In this document: piece after piece, positions 25,617-34,157 of the stretch
How positions within the stretch are numbered: the first letter of the stretch is position 1
Layout of the letters: each line of letters begins with the position of its first letter
DNA from: G965232465 sp965232465
Lineage (GTDB): Bacteria; Pseudomonadota; Alphaproteobacteria; JAQWUY01
DNA: 64,000 nt
Assembly (NCBI GenBank): GCA_965232465.1
Contig: OZ246977.1
Span: 1,674,001 to 1,738,000 of the forward strand
Direction: 5' to 3'
Program-made: the position numbers and the translations under genes
The notes under the pieces: generated by a model
Seen by the model: only the letters and a program-made list of their open reading frames with translations
The model's database searches: none
Told to the model about the DNA's origin: nothing

Positions 25617-28091
25617 ATGGTTTTGAATTGGCTAAATATCACTGTAAAAAACACTATTACCGATGGGGCGGGTGTGCATGCACAGGATATGCGTACATTG
25701 TTAATGAAGGCAGGGAGTGTTTTAAAACTTTTGCTTGTTTGTGTGGGGGCTTTGTTTGTATCCATAACAGCACAGGCAAATGATACGGTTGTGGGTACCC
25801 CAAAAACCAAAATATTTCCATCGGTGGTGGAAACGACGATTAAGCGGGGGCGACACCGTAGCATGGGGGAAATTAATGTGCTTGCCCCATTTAAACAGCA
25901 ATCGGACAAAATGCACTTTATCAATTACATTGGCAAGCGGTCCAATATGGGTGGGGCGGAATTTAATCTTGGGTATGGCACCCGTACCATTCGCAATAAT
26001 GCAGTGCATGGATATTATGGATTTTTTGATGTACGCAGAACACCCAGTACCAATACTTTTTATCAGTTGACTTTGGGCACAGAAAAATTTTCTAAGGACT
26101 TAGATTGGCGTGTAAATACATATATTCCTTTATCGAGCAAAAAAGCCATACCCAACAGTGCCAGAAAAAAATCCATTGTCGAAAGTTCTGGTGGGGGTTT
26201 AAGCGTTGTATCAGATCACTTTGAATATCCTATGGGCGGTATGGATTTTGAGATTGGTAAAAAATTTGACACCAAAGGTGGGTCGTTGGGCATTTGGGGT
26301 GGGGCATATTATTTTGGACACCGTGCTGTAAAAAATATATATGGTCCCATGGTACGAATGGAATTAAGTCAATCTCTAAATACTCTTGCATTAAATACCC
26401 TTGCCACCGATGCCCACATAAAATTCGGACTGCAGTACCAAGACGACCAAGTGCGGGGTAAAAACTTTATCAGCAACCTGTCATTACGCATGGATTTATA
26501 TAACACACCCAGTGCCAATAAAATGGATAAAAAGACTCGCAAAACCCTCAGCTATTTACAACGCCGAATGCTAGACCCGGTTATACGAGATGTGGATATT
26601 GTCACCAACCGTGACCAAATTACCGAAACCCCCAACAGCAATGTCACCGGCAGACAACTAAAAAAAGTTGTACGGGTGAAAAAAGGCTCTGAACTATACA
26701 ACAGCACCAATAATGGTGAGGAAGACTCATTGGTTGTTATTGAAAACGATATTGAAACTTCCTTAGAAATCAGACCAAAAGCCGGTCAAGTTTTGGTATC
26801 TGGTTCTCAGAAAATTGTTATTACCACCGATTCTGGGGTGGTTATGACCCTGCAGGCAAGCAATGGTGCACAAAAGAAAGTCTCCGCCAAAATCAACAAC
26901 CAGCAGGTTGTACAAAACATGTCTGGGGCATTTATAACAGGCGTTCAAGTACAGAATAAAACCGCCGATGGTCGACTTGTGACCGCACGGGCGGACTTGC
27001 CAGTAAGGATTATTCAACAAATTGAAAAAGATACAACATATGACTTCTTTAAAAATTCCAAGGGATACACATATGCCAAAATGTGTGAACCGGGGGTAAA
27101 TGGGGCAAACTGTCGTAATAATATTAGCGTAAACCCAAACACAGGGGCGGTTACAATTAGCAATGCGGCGGAGGTGTTGTCTATCCTTGCGGTAATAGCG
27201 ACTGATTCGGATGGTAATCCCCATCAAGTTATGCTCAGATTAAACACCGCTAATGCCCAAGCATTGGCGGACCAACAGCAACAAGCCACCTTGCCGAATG
27301 ACGAAACATACAAAGGCATTCGATTGTTATATGGGAATGATTTCAAATGTACCAAGGATGCGGGTGTTTATGGGCAGAATACTGGGGCAAACGCATGTGG
27401 TTCTGTTGGAACAACAAAGATTCAGTATGTAAAGAATGTTATCGATAGATATTTGGACACCAGCACCAACCCCTATGCAGCAAGAATTATTACATCGTTA
27501 CAAAAAAATAAGGCAACAATGACTCTGTATAACAAAACAGCAGATAAAAGGAGTACAGATGTCATGCGTACCCTTTTGGGGAACAGTCAAGACCTGCAAG
27601 CTACCGAAACTTTTGCAACTGCGGGTAATACCCGTGGGGGAATGGGGGCAAATGGTGTCAGAAATGCGGCATTAGAAGAAATCATCCACTTGATTCAAAA
27701 CTATGGTATAGATTACGCCATGCCCGATTGGCATGAACGGTTAAATGATGCCACAGAACAAGCCCGGGTCGATGGGAAATTAAGTTGGGTGGATGTGAAA
27801 AACGCCGATGACGAAGACACCCCCGATGGTAGCAGTGACGATGACGATGCCTTACCCCGCCGTGATCTGGACGATGAATACTTTGCCGATGCCGTAGAAG
27901 CATACTTTAACATGCGGGGGGGGACTGGATACATCAAAGACAATACTGTATGCAGCAGTGGTAGTACAGAGGCTGGCGTACGAAACTGTGCAACCGCCGG
28001 CACCACCGCCCGGGACGAGCTCCGCACCAATCACAAATCTATATACGACCTAATAGAAGAAATGTTTGGTCCCCGTAGTACTTTCTTTTAA
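25617..28091 (+). CDS. inverse autotransporter (intimin/invasin-type) with metallopeptidase-like tail
   Basis: 824 residues. A long signal peptide (about 54 residues, ending ITAQA) precedes an inverse-autotransporter beta-barrel at about 80-310, which opens RGRHRSMGEINVLAPF and contains GAEFNLGYGTR and GYYGFFDVRRTPST. A linker and Ig-like region follow (about 340-560). The exposed tail (about 580-824) has LEEIIHLIQNYG (Glu687, Glu688, His691) and DDEYFADAVEAYFNM (from Asp752), ending KSIYDLIEEMFGP. This matches the layout of gluzincin-type domains (HExxH...EYFAEAF...), with Glu in place of the first His. The barrel would sit in the outer membrane and export the tail. Lone gene between direct repeats. 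Confidence 0.8.
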   Translation: MVLNWLNITVKNTITDGAGVHAQDMRTLLMKAGSVLKLLLVCVGALFVSITAQANDTVVGTPKTKIFPSVVETTIKRGRHRSMGEINVLAPFKQQSDKMHFINYIGKRSNMGGAEFNLGYGTRTIRNNAVHGYYGFFDVRRTPSTNTFYQLTLGTEKFSKDLDWRVNTYIPLSSKKAIPNSARKKSIVESSGGGLSVVSDHFEYPMGGMDFEIGKKFDTKGGSLGIWGGAYYFGHRAVKNIYGPMVRMELSQSLNTLALNTLATDAHIKFGLQYQDDQVRGKNFISNLSLRMDLYNTPSANKMDKKTRKTLSYLQRRMLDPVIRDVDIVTNRDQITETPNSNVTGRQLKKVVRVKKGSELYNSTNNGEEDSLVVIENDIETSLEIRPKAGQVLVSGSQKIVITTDSGVVMTLQASNGAQKKVSAKINNQQVVQNMSGAFITGVQVQNKTADGRLVTARADLPVRIIQQIEKDTTYDFFKNSKGYTYAKMCEPGVNGANCRNNISVNPNTGAVTISNAAEVLSILAVIATDSDGNPHQVMLRLNTANAQALADQQQQATLPNDETYKGIRLLYGNDFKCTKDAGVYGQNTGANACGSVGTTKIQYVKNVIDRYLDTSTNPYAARIITSLQKNKATMTLYNKTADKRSTDVMRTLLGNSQDLQATETFATAGNTRGGMGANGVRNAALEEIIHLIQNYGIDYAMPDWHERLNDATEQARVDGKLSWVDVKNADDEDTPDGSSDDDDALPRRDLDDEYFADAVEAYFNMRGGTGYIKDNTVCSSGSTEAGVRNCATAGTTARDELRTNHKSIYDLIEEMFGPRSTFF

Positions 28092-28095
28092 AAAA

Positions 28096-28120
28096 GAGTC
28101 TGTCACGAAATTTGTGTAAG
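28096..28120. mobile_element. possible IS256-like terminal sequence
   Basis: GAGTCTGTCACGAAATTTGTG followed by TAAG resembles IS256-family terminal repeats (ending TTGTGTAA). Similar fragments occur at 41115 and 47230. No transposase is attached. Confidence 0.35.
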
Positions 28121-28146
28121 TAGAATTATTGACCTATGCCAGCCCT

Positions 28147-28203
28147 TAAAATTATTTAAAATATTTGTATATTTTCAATATTTCTAAGTATCGTCCCTTC
28201 TGT
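28147..28203. repeat. 57-bp direct repeat, right copy
   Basis: Partner of 25481-25537 (five mismatches). It overlaps the last codons of the DUF805 gene read on the minus strand. Confidence 0.8.
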
Positions 28204-28585
28204 TAGATTCTAGGCTTGGCAAAATACACAATACGACAAAAAAGCAAATATTAATAAATGGAATCAACATAATCAAACAAAACCAAGGATTGTGCCCTAT
28301 GTCACGAAATCTTTTTGCAGTTGTGATAAGCCAATAAATCCATATGATACACAGTATCAATATTAAAACAGAATATATGCTACCTGATAATGTGGGCGGT
28401 GGGTAGCCTCTCAACAGTATCAATATTAAAACAAAATATATACCACCCCAAAATGTCGCCACATTATTATAAGATAGGAAAGTATTGGCAATAAAATCAA
28501 CAATAAAAGACCCTATGTACAATAACACATATACACATATGCCCCGCCCAAAATAATCCAATCGTTGTATTTTTCCAGAAAACAT
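28184..28585 (-). CDS. DUF805 family inner-membrane protein
   Basis: 133 residues, about four membrane spans. DUF805 landmarks: the N-terminal GKIQRLDYFGRG and the AKRFRDIGHNPWFCLIMLIPFINI motif (family R-R-L-H-D-x-G-x-x-x-W). A 63-bp in-frame internal duplication (starts 28351 and 28414) gives two copies of a G-x-IY-x-VLILIL segment. Function unknown for the family. The gene is AT-rich and uses AGA/ATA codons unlike the housekeeping genes. Confidence 0.75.
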   Translation of the reverse strand: MFSGKIQRLDYFGRGICVYVLLYIGSFIVDFIANTFLSYNNVATFWGGIYFVLILILLRGYPPPTLSGSIYSVLILILCIIWIYWLITTAKRFRDIGHNPWFCLIMLIPFINICFFVVLCILPSLESNRRDDT

Positions 28586-28660
28586 TTTTTATTCTTCATT
28601 CTTTTAATAACTAAGATTATACAACTATACTTTGCTATATAAAATCATTATATGGTGTAT

Positions 28661-29137
28661 TTAAGGTGTATATGTAAGTACTTTTTTTGCCGGTCGTACG
28701 GATAAGTATAAAAACAACAAATATTTAACCACTGGCACCAATATAACCAATGCTAACCAAGGGTCTCTGCCAATATCCAATAATCGCTGGGCGGAACATA
28801 TAATCCAGTATGTCTGTATAATCAGCATAGCAATACCTGTCATCAGCATATGCAATATAAGCCCTGCAATGAAAAAATGGGTATTTTCAATAAAAAAATC
28901 ATCGAATACAACCGAAAAAAGATATGCATCCCTTAAACTGATAAGTATTTTTAATCGATGTTCATAATAATCTACAATATATTCAAAATATTCATAATCG
29001 CCAACATTCTGCAATTTGTATAAACTGACACCAAAATTATAATATTCAAATAAAATAACAGACAGCACATACGATAGTATCATTATGACTATACTACGGC
29101 TAAAATACTGCCACCTTTTCATTTTTTCTTTAAACAT
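28661..29137 (-). CDS. DUF805-like membrane protein, diverged paralogue
   Basis: 158 residues. The start EKMKRWQYFSRSIVIMIL and the motif AQRLLDIGRDPWLALVILVPVVKYLLFLYLSVRP match the preceding DUF805 gene at low identity. A hydrophilic loop (about 45-70) rich in Tyr/Asp/Glu is inserted after the first span. Same strand and probably same transcript as its neighbours. No clear ribosome site. Confidence 0.6.
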   Translation of the reverse strand: MFKEKMKRWQYFSRSIVIMILSYVLSVILFEYYNFGVSLYKLQNVGDYEYFEYIVDYYEHRLKILISLRDAYLFSVVFDDFFIENTHFFIAGLILHMLMTGIAMLIIQTYWIICSAQRLLDIGRDPWLALVILVPVVKYLLFLYLSVRPAKKVLTYTP

Positions 29138-29139
29138 TT

Positions 29140-29397
29140 TTAATATCTTATATAACCACTAGCCACACATTGACTTCTCATTTGTTGGGCTTTGACGATT
29201 TCTGATTTGGTCATTTTGTATGCCATATCAAAGAACTCCTTACCAAATCCACCAAATATATTCTTAGCAAAATCAGGATATGTCGATACCGTTCCATCTG
29301 TGACACAAGAAGCCAAAAATACAGATACCACTCCAATCTTTACTTTTGTTCGAAAGTAATCTATCCACAAACAAGAGTCAATAAAAAAAGCCATCAA
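29140..29397 (-). CDS. small possible lipoprotein, start uncertain
   Basis: An ORF of up to 85 codons. It contains TKVKIGVVSVFLASC, which looks like a lipoprotein signal with lipobox, followed by about 55 polar residues (YPDFAKNIFGGFGKEFFDMAYK). The longest form would start inside the tRNA terminator hairpin, so translation more likely begins at the TTG for residue 10, near 29370. It ends two bases before the downstream DUF805-like start. Confidence 0.45.
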   Translation of the reverse strand: MMAFFIDSCLWIDYFRTKVKIGVVSVFLASCVTDGTVSTYPDFAKNIFGGFGKEFFDMAYKMTKSEIVKAQQMRSQCVASGYIRY

Positions 29398-29416
29398 TAA
29401 CAGATTGATGGCTTTT
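29383..29416 (-). terminator. terminator of tRNA-Val
   Basis: A 13-bp perfect stem (29386-29398 with 29404-29416), five-base loop, and a run of T on the minus strand. Confidence 0.85.
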
Positions 29417-29420
29417 ATAT

Positions 29421-29496
29421 TGGTGGGTGATGAGAGGATCGAACTCCCGACCTTCTGGGTGTAAACCAGACGCTCTCCCAGCTGAGCTAATCACCC
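29421..29496 (-). tRNA. tRNA-Val (anticodon TAC)
   Basis: A 76-base cloverleaf. The acceptor pairs GGGTGAT with ATCACCC, the D-arm has TAGCTCAGCTGGGAGAGC, the anticodon loop TTTACAC gives TAC (Val), and the T-loop GTTCGATCC is normal. The 3' CCA is encoded. A strong promoter lies directly upstream and a terminator downstream. Confidence 0.95.
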
Positions 29497-29508
29497 TGTG
29501 TGTGTTGC

Positions 29509-29537
29509 TTTATATGATATATTTATGGTTTTGACAA
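29509..29537 (-). promoter_or_regulatory. promoter of tRNA-Val
   Basis: On the minus strand, TTGTCA (29537-29532), a 17-base spacer and TATAAA (29514-29509), ending about 12 bases before the tRNA 5' end. Confidence 0.8.
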
Positions 29538-29563
29538 GCCCTTTTTTACCTTTTTTTTCTGTT

Positions 29564-30766
29564 TTACCTATTTTCCATTTGGCGGGTGGTATATCCTTGG
29601 GTATTTAAGGTACCGATAATTTGTTGTAATTGCACCGCACTTTCCGTTTCCACAGCAATTTCGATACTGGTTTCTTTGGCGGTTGTAGGGGAAAAAATGG
29701 GTTGATATGTCATTTCAATCACATTGCCCCCCTTATCGCCAATAATTTTTGCCACAATACCCAACACCCCCGGTTGGTCGGGCAACGATATACTTAATCG
29801 TCCCAACCGTCCAATCGCCACTAAATCCCGCATAAGCACGGATGCAAGCATCCGTTGATCAATATTACCACCACACAATAACACCCCCACATGCAGCCCA
29901 GAAAACATATCCGCATGTGCCCGTAACGCCGCCACCCCCGCCGCCGCCGCCCCTTCGACAACAGAATTTTCCACTTCGATAAGTTCCACCAATGCCCGTT
30001 CAATTTGGGATTCGTGCATAATAAAAATATCATCGACCAAGGCGTCAACAATTTTTTTGGATATTTGCCCCGGTTTTTTAACGGCAATGCCCTCAGCAAT
30101 CGTGATACCCCCACTTACAGTGGCATCAGGGGTTTTCATAAACGGATATAAGGCGGTTTGTACCCCATATATCTTTATATTCGGCTTAACCGCTTTGGCA
30201 TAGGTGGCAACACCAGCAATCAACCCGCCACCACCAATGGGGATTATCATGACATCCAAGGCGGGAACTTGCTGTAACATTTCCAGCCCACAAGTCCCCT
30301 GCCCTGCGATAATGTATGTATCATCAAAGGGATGTATAAAAGTATACCCCTGTTCATCAGCTAATTTTAGGGCATATTCGGATGATTCTTCGAAATTTCC
30401 ATGTAAAATCACCTCTGCCCCATATTTTTTTGTCTTGTGTACCTTAACAAATGGGGTGTCCGCTGGCATAACAATGACCGCTGGTATCCCCATTTTGGTG
30501 GCATAATACGCCACCCCTTGGGCGTGGTTACCCGCCGAACACGCCACAACCCCTTGTTTTTTTTGTATATCAGATAAATGCATTAGGCGATTCAACGCCC
30601 CACGGGCTTTAAACGCACGGGTATGTTGTTTGTGTTCATATTTAAAATATACATGGGCGTTGGTCATATTCGAAAACACATCCGACCTTAACATGGGCGT
30701 ATGTAAAATATGATCTTTTATGGTATCATATGCTAGTTCCACATCTTTTTGTGTAATTATCGTCAT
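29564..30766 (-). CDS. ilvA: threonine dehydratase (threonine ammonia-lyase) with ACT domain
   Basis: 400 residues. PLP lysine Lys53 lies in RAFKARGAL; the phosphate-binding loop is PIGGGGLIAG; ACSAGNHAQG is conserved. A single C-terminal ACT-like domain (about 325-400, LSISLPDQPGVLGIVAKII) makes this the catabolic/short type. It deaminates threonine to 2-oxobutyrate. A paralogue lies at 41425-42624. Confidence 0.88.
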   Translation of the reverse strand: MTIITQKDVELAYDTIKDHILHTPMLRSDVFSNMTNAHVYFKYEHKQHTRAFKARGALNRLMHLSDIQKKQGVVACSAGNHAQGVAYYATKMGIPAVIVMPADTPFVKVHKTKKYGAEVILHGNFEESSEYALKLADEQGYTFIHPFDDTYIIAGQGTCGLEMLQQVPALDVMIIPIGGGGLIAGVATYAKAVKPNIKIYGVQTALYPFMKTPDATVSGGITIAEGIAVKKPGQISKKIVDALVDDIFIMHESQIERALVELIEVENSVVEGAAAAGVAALRAHADMFSGLHVGVLLCGGNIDQRMLASVLMRDLVAIGRLGRLSISLPDQPGVLGIVAKIIGDKGGNVIEMTYQPIFSPTTAKETSIEIAVETESAVQLQQIIGTLNTQGYTTRQMENR

Positions 30767-30854
30767 TATCTTGCCTTTTTAGGGTTTATTTCATGATTTT
30801 AATACTGTAAGATACCATAATATATAAAAAGTACCATATTAAAAGGATAAAAGT

Positions 30855-31622
30855 ATGAAAATCTTTTATGAAGTCAGCGGATCGGAACAAAGTAAACAAG
30901 CCTATAAACACTATTCGACCCTGTATCCGCCCTGTGCCAAAGACGCAGCACAGGTTATCGTTGTCATTGGCGGTGATGGCTTTATGTTACGCTGTTTACA
31001 TGCGTACACCAATCACAATGTGCAATTATATGGATTAAATTATGGTACGGTCGGTTTTATGATGAACGCCCCATCGGATAACCTTATTCAATCCATTGAA
31101 ACCGCCAAAGAACATATCCTGCATCCCCTACAAGCACACACGGAACGGATAGATGACACCAACAAAACTCTGCAGAGCCAAACCCTATATGGATACAACG
31201 AAGTATCCATACATCGCTTAACCCAACAGGCGATTCACATTCAAATTTCCATTCAAGAAAAAATCCGTTTGCAAAAATTGGTTTGTGATGGGGCATTGGT
31301 GGCAACCCCTGTGGGCTCAACCGCCTATAATTTATCGGCAATGGGACCCGTATTACCGATACAATCCCAAGCCTTAGCCTTAACCCCCATATCCCCCTTT
31401 AACCCCAGACGGTGGCGGGGGGCGGTAATTCCGGATAATGGGGAAGTGCTGTTTAAATGCTTGGACACAGAAAAACGCCCCGCATCGGTGGCAACGGACA
31501 ATACCGCCGTACAGAATATCAAAAGCGTACGCATCAGCAAGGCAACCCATCGACAAGTATCCATCTTAACCGATAACACCCATGATTTAGAAGAGCGCAT
31601 TATAGCCGAACAATTTCAATAA
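30855..31622 (+). CDS. nadK: NAD kinase
   Basis: 255 residues. GGDG motif at 39-42 (VVIGGDGFML), YNEVSIHR in the middle and the family signature VATPVGSTAYNLSAMGPVLP. It phosphorylates NAD to NADP. The short form without an N-terminal extension is typical of alphaproteobacteria. AAAAGGATAAAAGT precedes the ATG. YciI follows 16 bases later. Confidence 0.92.
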   Translation: MKIFYEVSGSEQSKQAYKHYSTLYPPCAKDAAQVIVVIGGDGFMLRCLHAYTNHNVQLYGLNYGTVGFMMNAPSDNLIQSIETAKEHILHPLQAHTERIDDTNKTLQSQTLYGYNEVSIHRLTQQAIHIQISIQEKIRLQKLVCDGALVATPVGSTAYNLSAMGPVLPIQSQALALTPISPFNPRRWRGAVIPDNGEVLFKCLDTEKRPASVATDNTAVQNIKSVRISKATHRQVSILTDNTHDLEERIIAEQFQ

Positions 31623-31638
31623 AATAAGGAGAAAAAAT

Positions 31639-31941
31639 ATGTATTTTGTATTTAACGCAACCGACAAACCCAACCATGTACAAGTGCGATTAAACAACCG
31701 TTCCGCCCACTTAGAACACAACACCCATTCGCAAAAATATGGCGTTACTGTCCTTATGGGGGGACCCAAAATAGACGCACATGGTAACATGGTCGGCAGT
31801 ACCATGATTCTTGAGGCGGAAAACCAACAAATAGTAGAAAATTTTCTTGCCCAAGACCCCTATACCTTAGCCGACTTGTTCGAATTAACCGACTTAACAC
31901 AATACAAAGTCGTTTTTAAAGATGGGGCATGCTTGCTGTAA
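31639..31941 (+). CDS. YciI family protein
   Basis: 100 residues. The family pattern is clear: RLNNRSAHLEHN, then VLMGGPKIDAHGNMVGSTMILEAEN and DPYTLADLFELTDL. It has a ferredoxin-like fold; biochemical role is poorly known. AAGGAGAAAAAAT precedes the ATG. A decayed copy of its 3' end lies at 41312-41379. Confidence 0.85.
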   Translation: MYFVFNATDKPNHVQVRLNNRSAHLEHNTHSQKYGVTVLMGGPKIDAHGNMVGSTMILEAENQQIVENFLAQDPYTLADLFELTDLTQYKVVFKDGACLL

Positions 31942-32201
31942 GATAATAAATACTGACCTTGAAATACTGACCTTGCCCCCATAAATTGATCCATTTTTGG
32001 GTTAGTGTATATTTAGGGATTTATAACCTTGACACGCTTATTGTATTATGGTATACCATACGGGATAAGTCCACAATGTCCCGCATAAGTGGGTTGTTGT
32101 ATTTGGGTGCGGTTATCGTTTTGGTCGCTGTTACAGATACACAAAAAAGTGGGGCTATGTAAATAATTTTGTCTATAAGTCATTTTAAAGGAGAGAAATA
32201 C
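31942..32201. other. intergenic region before the polyamine-type operon
   Basis: About 260 bases. It holds a perfect 14-bp tandem duplication (AAATACTGACCTTG at 31948-31961 and 31962-31975), the TTGATCCATTTTTGGGTTAG sequence similar to 41237-41257, and the promoter described separately. Confidence 0.5.
32029..32060 (+). promoter_or_regulatory. promoter with palindromic operator candidate
   Basis: TTGACA (32029-32034), 17-base spacer, TATACC (32052-32057). A perfect 14-bp palindrome TATGGTATACCATA (32047-32060) overlaps the -10. Its GTATAC centre is shared with the palindrome at 14032 and suits a GntR/FCD regulator such as the one encoded at 40363-41049. Confidence 0.55.
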
Positions 32202-33215
32202 ATGTTAAATTCACTTATAAAAACCATTGCACTATCGACCGCATTGATTATAACCAGTGGGGCATATGCCGGTAGTGTTACATTCACCAGTTGGGGTGGC
32301 ACTACGCAAGAAGAACAGAAAAAAGCGTGGGCAGATACCTTTACCAAAAAAACGGGTATATCCGTGCGACAAGACGGTCCTACGAACTATGGTAAAATTA
32401 AAACTATGGTGGATGCTAATAATGTGGCATGGGATGTGGTTGATGCGGAAATTGATTATGCTATGCAGGCCGCAGAACAAGGGTTATTGGAAAAAATTGA
32501 TTTTTCTGTTGTGGATAAATCATCCCTTGATCCCCGTTGGATGAACGATTACTTTGTCGGCAGTTTTGCATATTCGTTCGTTATCGGCTATAACCACAAT
32601 ACTTTTGCCAGCACCCCATCCGGGTGGAAGGATGTATTTGACACCAAAAACTTCCCCGGTAAACGGGCGTTTTACAAGTGGGCTGCCCCCGGTGTATTAG
32701 AGGCCGCTTTAATCGCCGATGGTGTATCGCCTGATACCTTGTATCCTTTGGATTTGGACCGGGCGTTTGCTAAGCTCGATACTATCAAAAAAGACATTAT
32801 TTGGTGGGGCAGTGGTGCCCAATCGCAGCAGCTATTAGCATCACAAGAAGTGGGCATTGGTAGCTTCTGGAATGGTCGTTTGACCGCATTGGTTCAAAGT
32901 GGCGAAGATGTGGGTGTGTCTTGGGCTGAAAACATTGCTGTTGCCGATGTGTTAATCGTACCTAAGGGATCGAAAAACAAAGCGGATGCGATGAAATTTA
33001 TCGCCCATGCGGTAAGTGCTAAGCCACAGGCGGATTTCTCAGTAAATTCTGGGTTTGCTCCAATCAATGTGAAGTCTGCTAATCTGATGACAAGTGCACA
33101 ACAAAAACAATTGCCTGTCAACCAATCCGGTATGCAGATTAATGTAGACATCGAATACTGGGCGAAAAACCGTGATGCTATTGGCAAACGGTGGTATGCT
33201 TGGCAATCTAAGTAG
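32202..33215 (+). CDS. polyamine-type ABC substrate-binding protein (PotD/PotF-like)
   Basis: 337 residues. The ATG at 32202 follows AAGGAGAGAAATAC. A signal peptide ends SGAYAG, followed by VTFTSWGGTTQEEQKKAW, WDVVDAE, GYNHNTF and FPGKRAFYKWAAPGVLEAAL, typical of this binding-protein group. It captures the ligand in the periplasm for the permeases downstream. The partner catabolic genes suggest an amine or amino-acid-like ligand; putrescine itself is unproven. A hairpin follows the gene. Confidence 0.88.
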   Translation: MLNSLIKTIALSTALIITSGAYAGSVTFTSWGGTTQEEQKKAWADTFTKKTGISVRQDGPTNYGKIKTMVDANNVAWDVVDAEIDYAMQAAEQGLLEKIDFSVVDKSSLDPRWMNDYFVGSFAYSFVIGYNHNTFASTPSGWKDVFDTKNFPGKRAFYKWAAPGVLEAALIADGVSPDTLYPLDLDRAFAKLDTIKKDIIWWGSGAQSQQLLASQEVGIGSFWNGRLTALVQSGEDVGVSWAENIAVADVLIVPKGSKNKADAMKFIAHAVSAKPQADFSVNSGFAPINVKSANLMTSAQQKQLPVNQSGMQINVDIEYWAKNRDAIGKRWYAWQSK

Positions 33216-33230
33216 GTATATATCACCTGT

Positions 33231-33281
33231 GTATACCCCCTATGTGTCATTTTGATACTTTGATACATAGGGGGGATATAC
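33231..33281 (+). promoter_or_regulatory. intercistronic hairpin after binding-protein gene
   Basis: Left arm GTATACCCCCTATGT (33231-33245) pairs with ACATAGGGGGGATATAC (33265-33281) with only a small bulge. No T run follows, so it is more likely an mRNA-stability or partial-attenuation element that keeps binding-protein expression above that of the permeases. Confidence 0.65.
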
Positions 33282-33301
33282 GCAAATGGAGGTTCTGATA
33301 T

Positions 33302-34147
33302 ATGTATATCCCCATATTTTCCCCCACATATCAACAGACGATCAAAAACAAATTTTCTTTTAGCGTACCGGCGTTAATTTTGTTGTTTGTGTTCTTTTTT
33401 GTGCCGGTGACATCGTTATTGTTAATCAGTATAACAGAGCCCACATTCGGATTACAAAATTATCAAGAATTATTGGCAACCACCACATATGTACGGGTAT
33501 TTTTTAATACCTTTTTGGTGGCATTGGTGGTTACGGTTTTGTCGGTATTAATCGGGTTTCCTGTGGCGTGGATACTCTCCATTATGCCCCCATGGCGGGC
33601 GAATATTTTGTTGGCAATTATCGTGTTATCGATGTGGACAAATTTATTGACCCGTACATACGCATGGATGGTATTGTTACAACGCACTGGCGTAATTAAC
33701 AAAACCCTCATATCATGGGGGATTATCGACAGCCCCATTCCCATGGTAAACAACTTAACGGGGGTTATTATCGGCATGACTTATATTATGTTGCCGTTTA
33801 TGATTTTACCATTATATGGTGTAATGAAAAAAATAGACCCAACCCTTTTATCCGCCGCATCGTTGTGTGGTGCCACAAAAACGCAAACTTTATTCCGTGT
33901 ATTATTGCCTTTGTCCATGTCTGGAATTATATCGGGGGCGTTAATGATATTTGTGATGTCCCTTGGATATTTCGTAACCCCTGCGTTACTGGGCAGTGCG
34001 TCGAATATGATGGCGGCGGAACTTATATCACAATTGGTACAATCGTTGGTAAATTGGGGATTGGGCGGTGCCGTGTCCATATTATTAGTGGTGCTCACAT
34101 TTATTTTATACGCTCTGCAAATTAAAGTATTTGGACTAAAGCAATAG
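33302..34147 (+). CDS. polyamine-type ABC permease (PotB-like)
   Basis: 281 residues, six helices. EAA-like motif at AASLCGATKTQTLFRVLLPLSMSGIISG. GGAGG lies 8 bases before the ATG. It forms half of the inner-membrane channel with the next gene, 10 bases on. Confidence 0.88.
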   Translation: MYIPIFSPTYQQTIKNKFSFSVPALILLFVFFFVPVTSLLLISITEPTFGLQNYQELLATTTYVRVFFNTFLVALVVTVLSVLIGFPVAWILSIMPPWRANILLAIIVLSMWTNLLTRTYAWMVLLQRTGVINKTLISWGIIDSPIPMVNNLTGVIIGMTYIMLPFMILPLYGVMKKIDPTLLSAASLCGATKTQTLFRVLLPLSMSGIISGALMIFVMSLGYFVTPALLGSASNMMAAELISQLVQSLVNWGLGGAVSILLVVLTFILYALQIKVFGLKQ

Positions 34148-34157
34148 GGGTACAGCA

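Noticed and set aside
29386..29416. Hairpin considered as an integrase attachment site beside tRNA-Val
   Set aside because: It is a perfect stem followed by a T run on the tRNA strand, so a terminator explains it; no second copy or integrase was seen.
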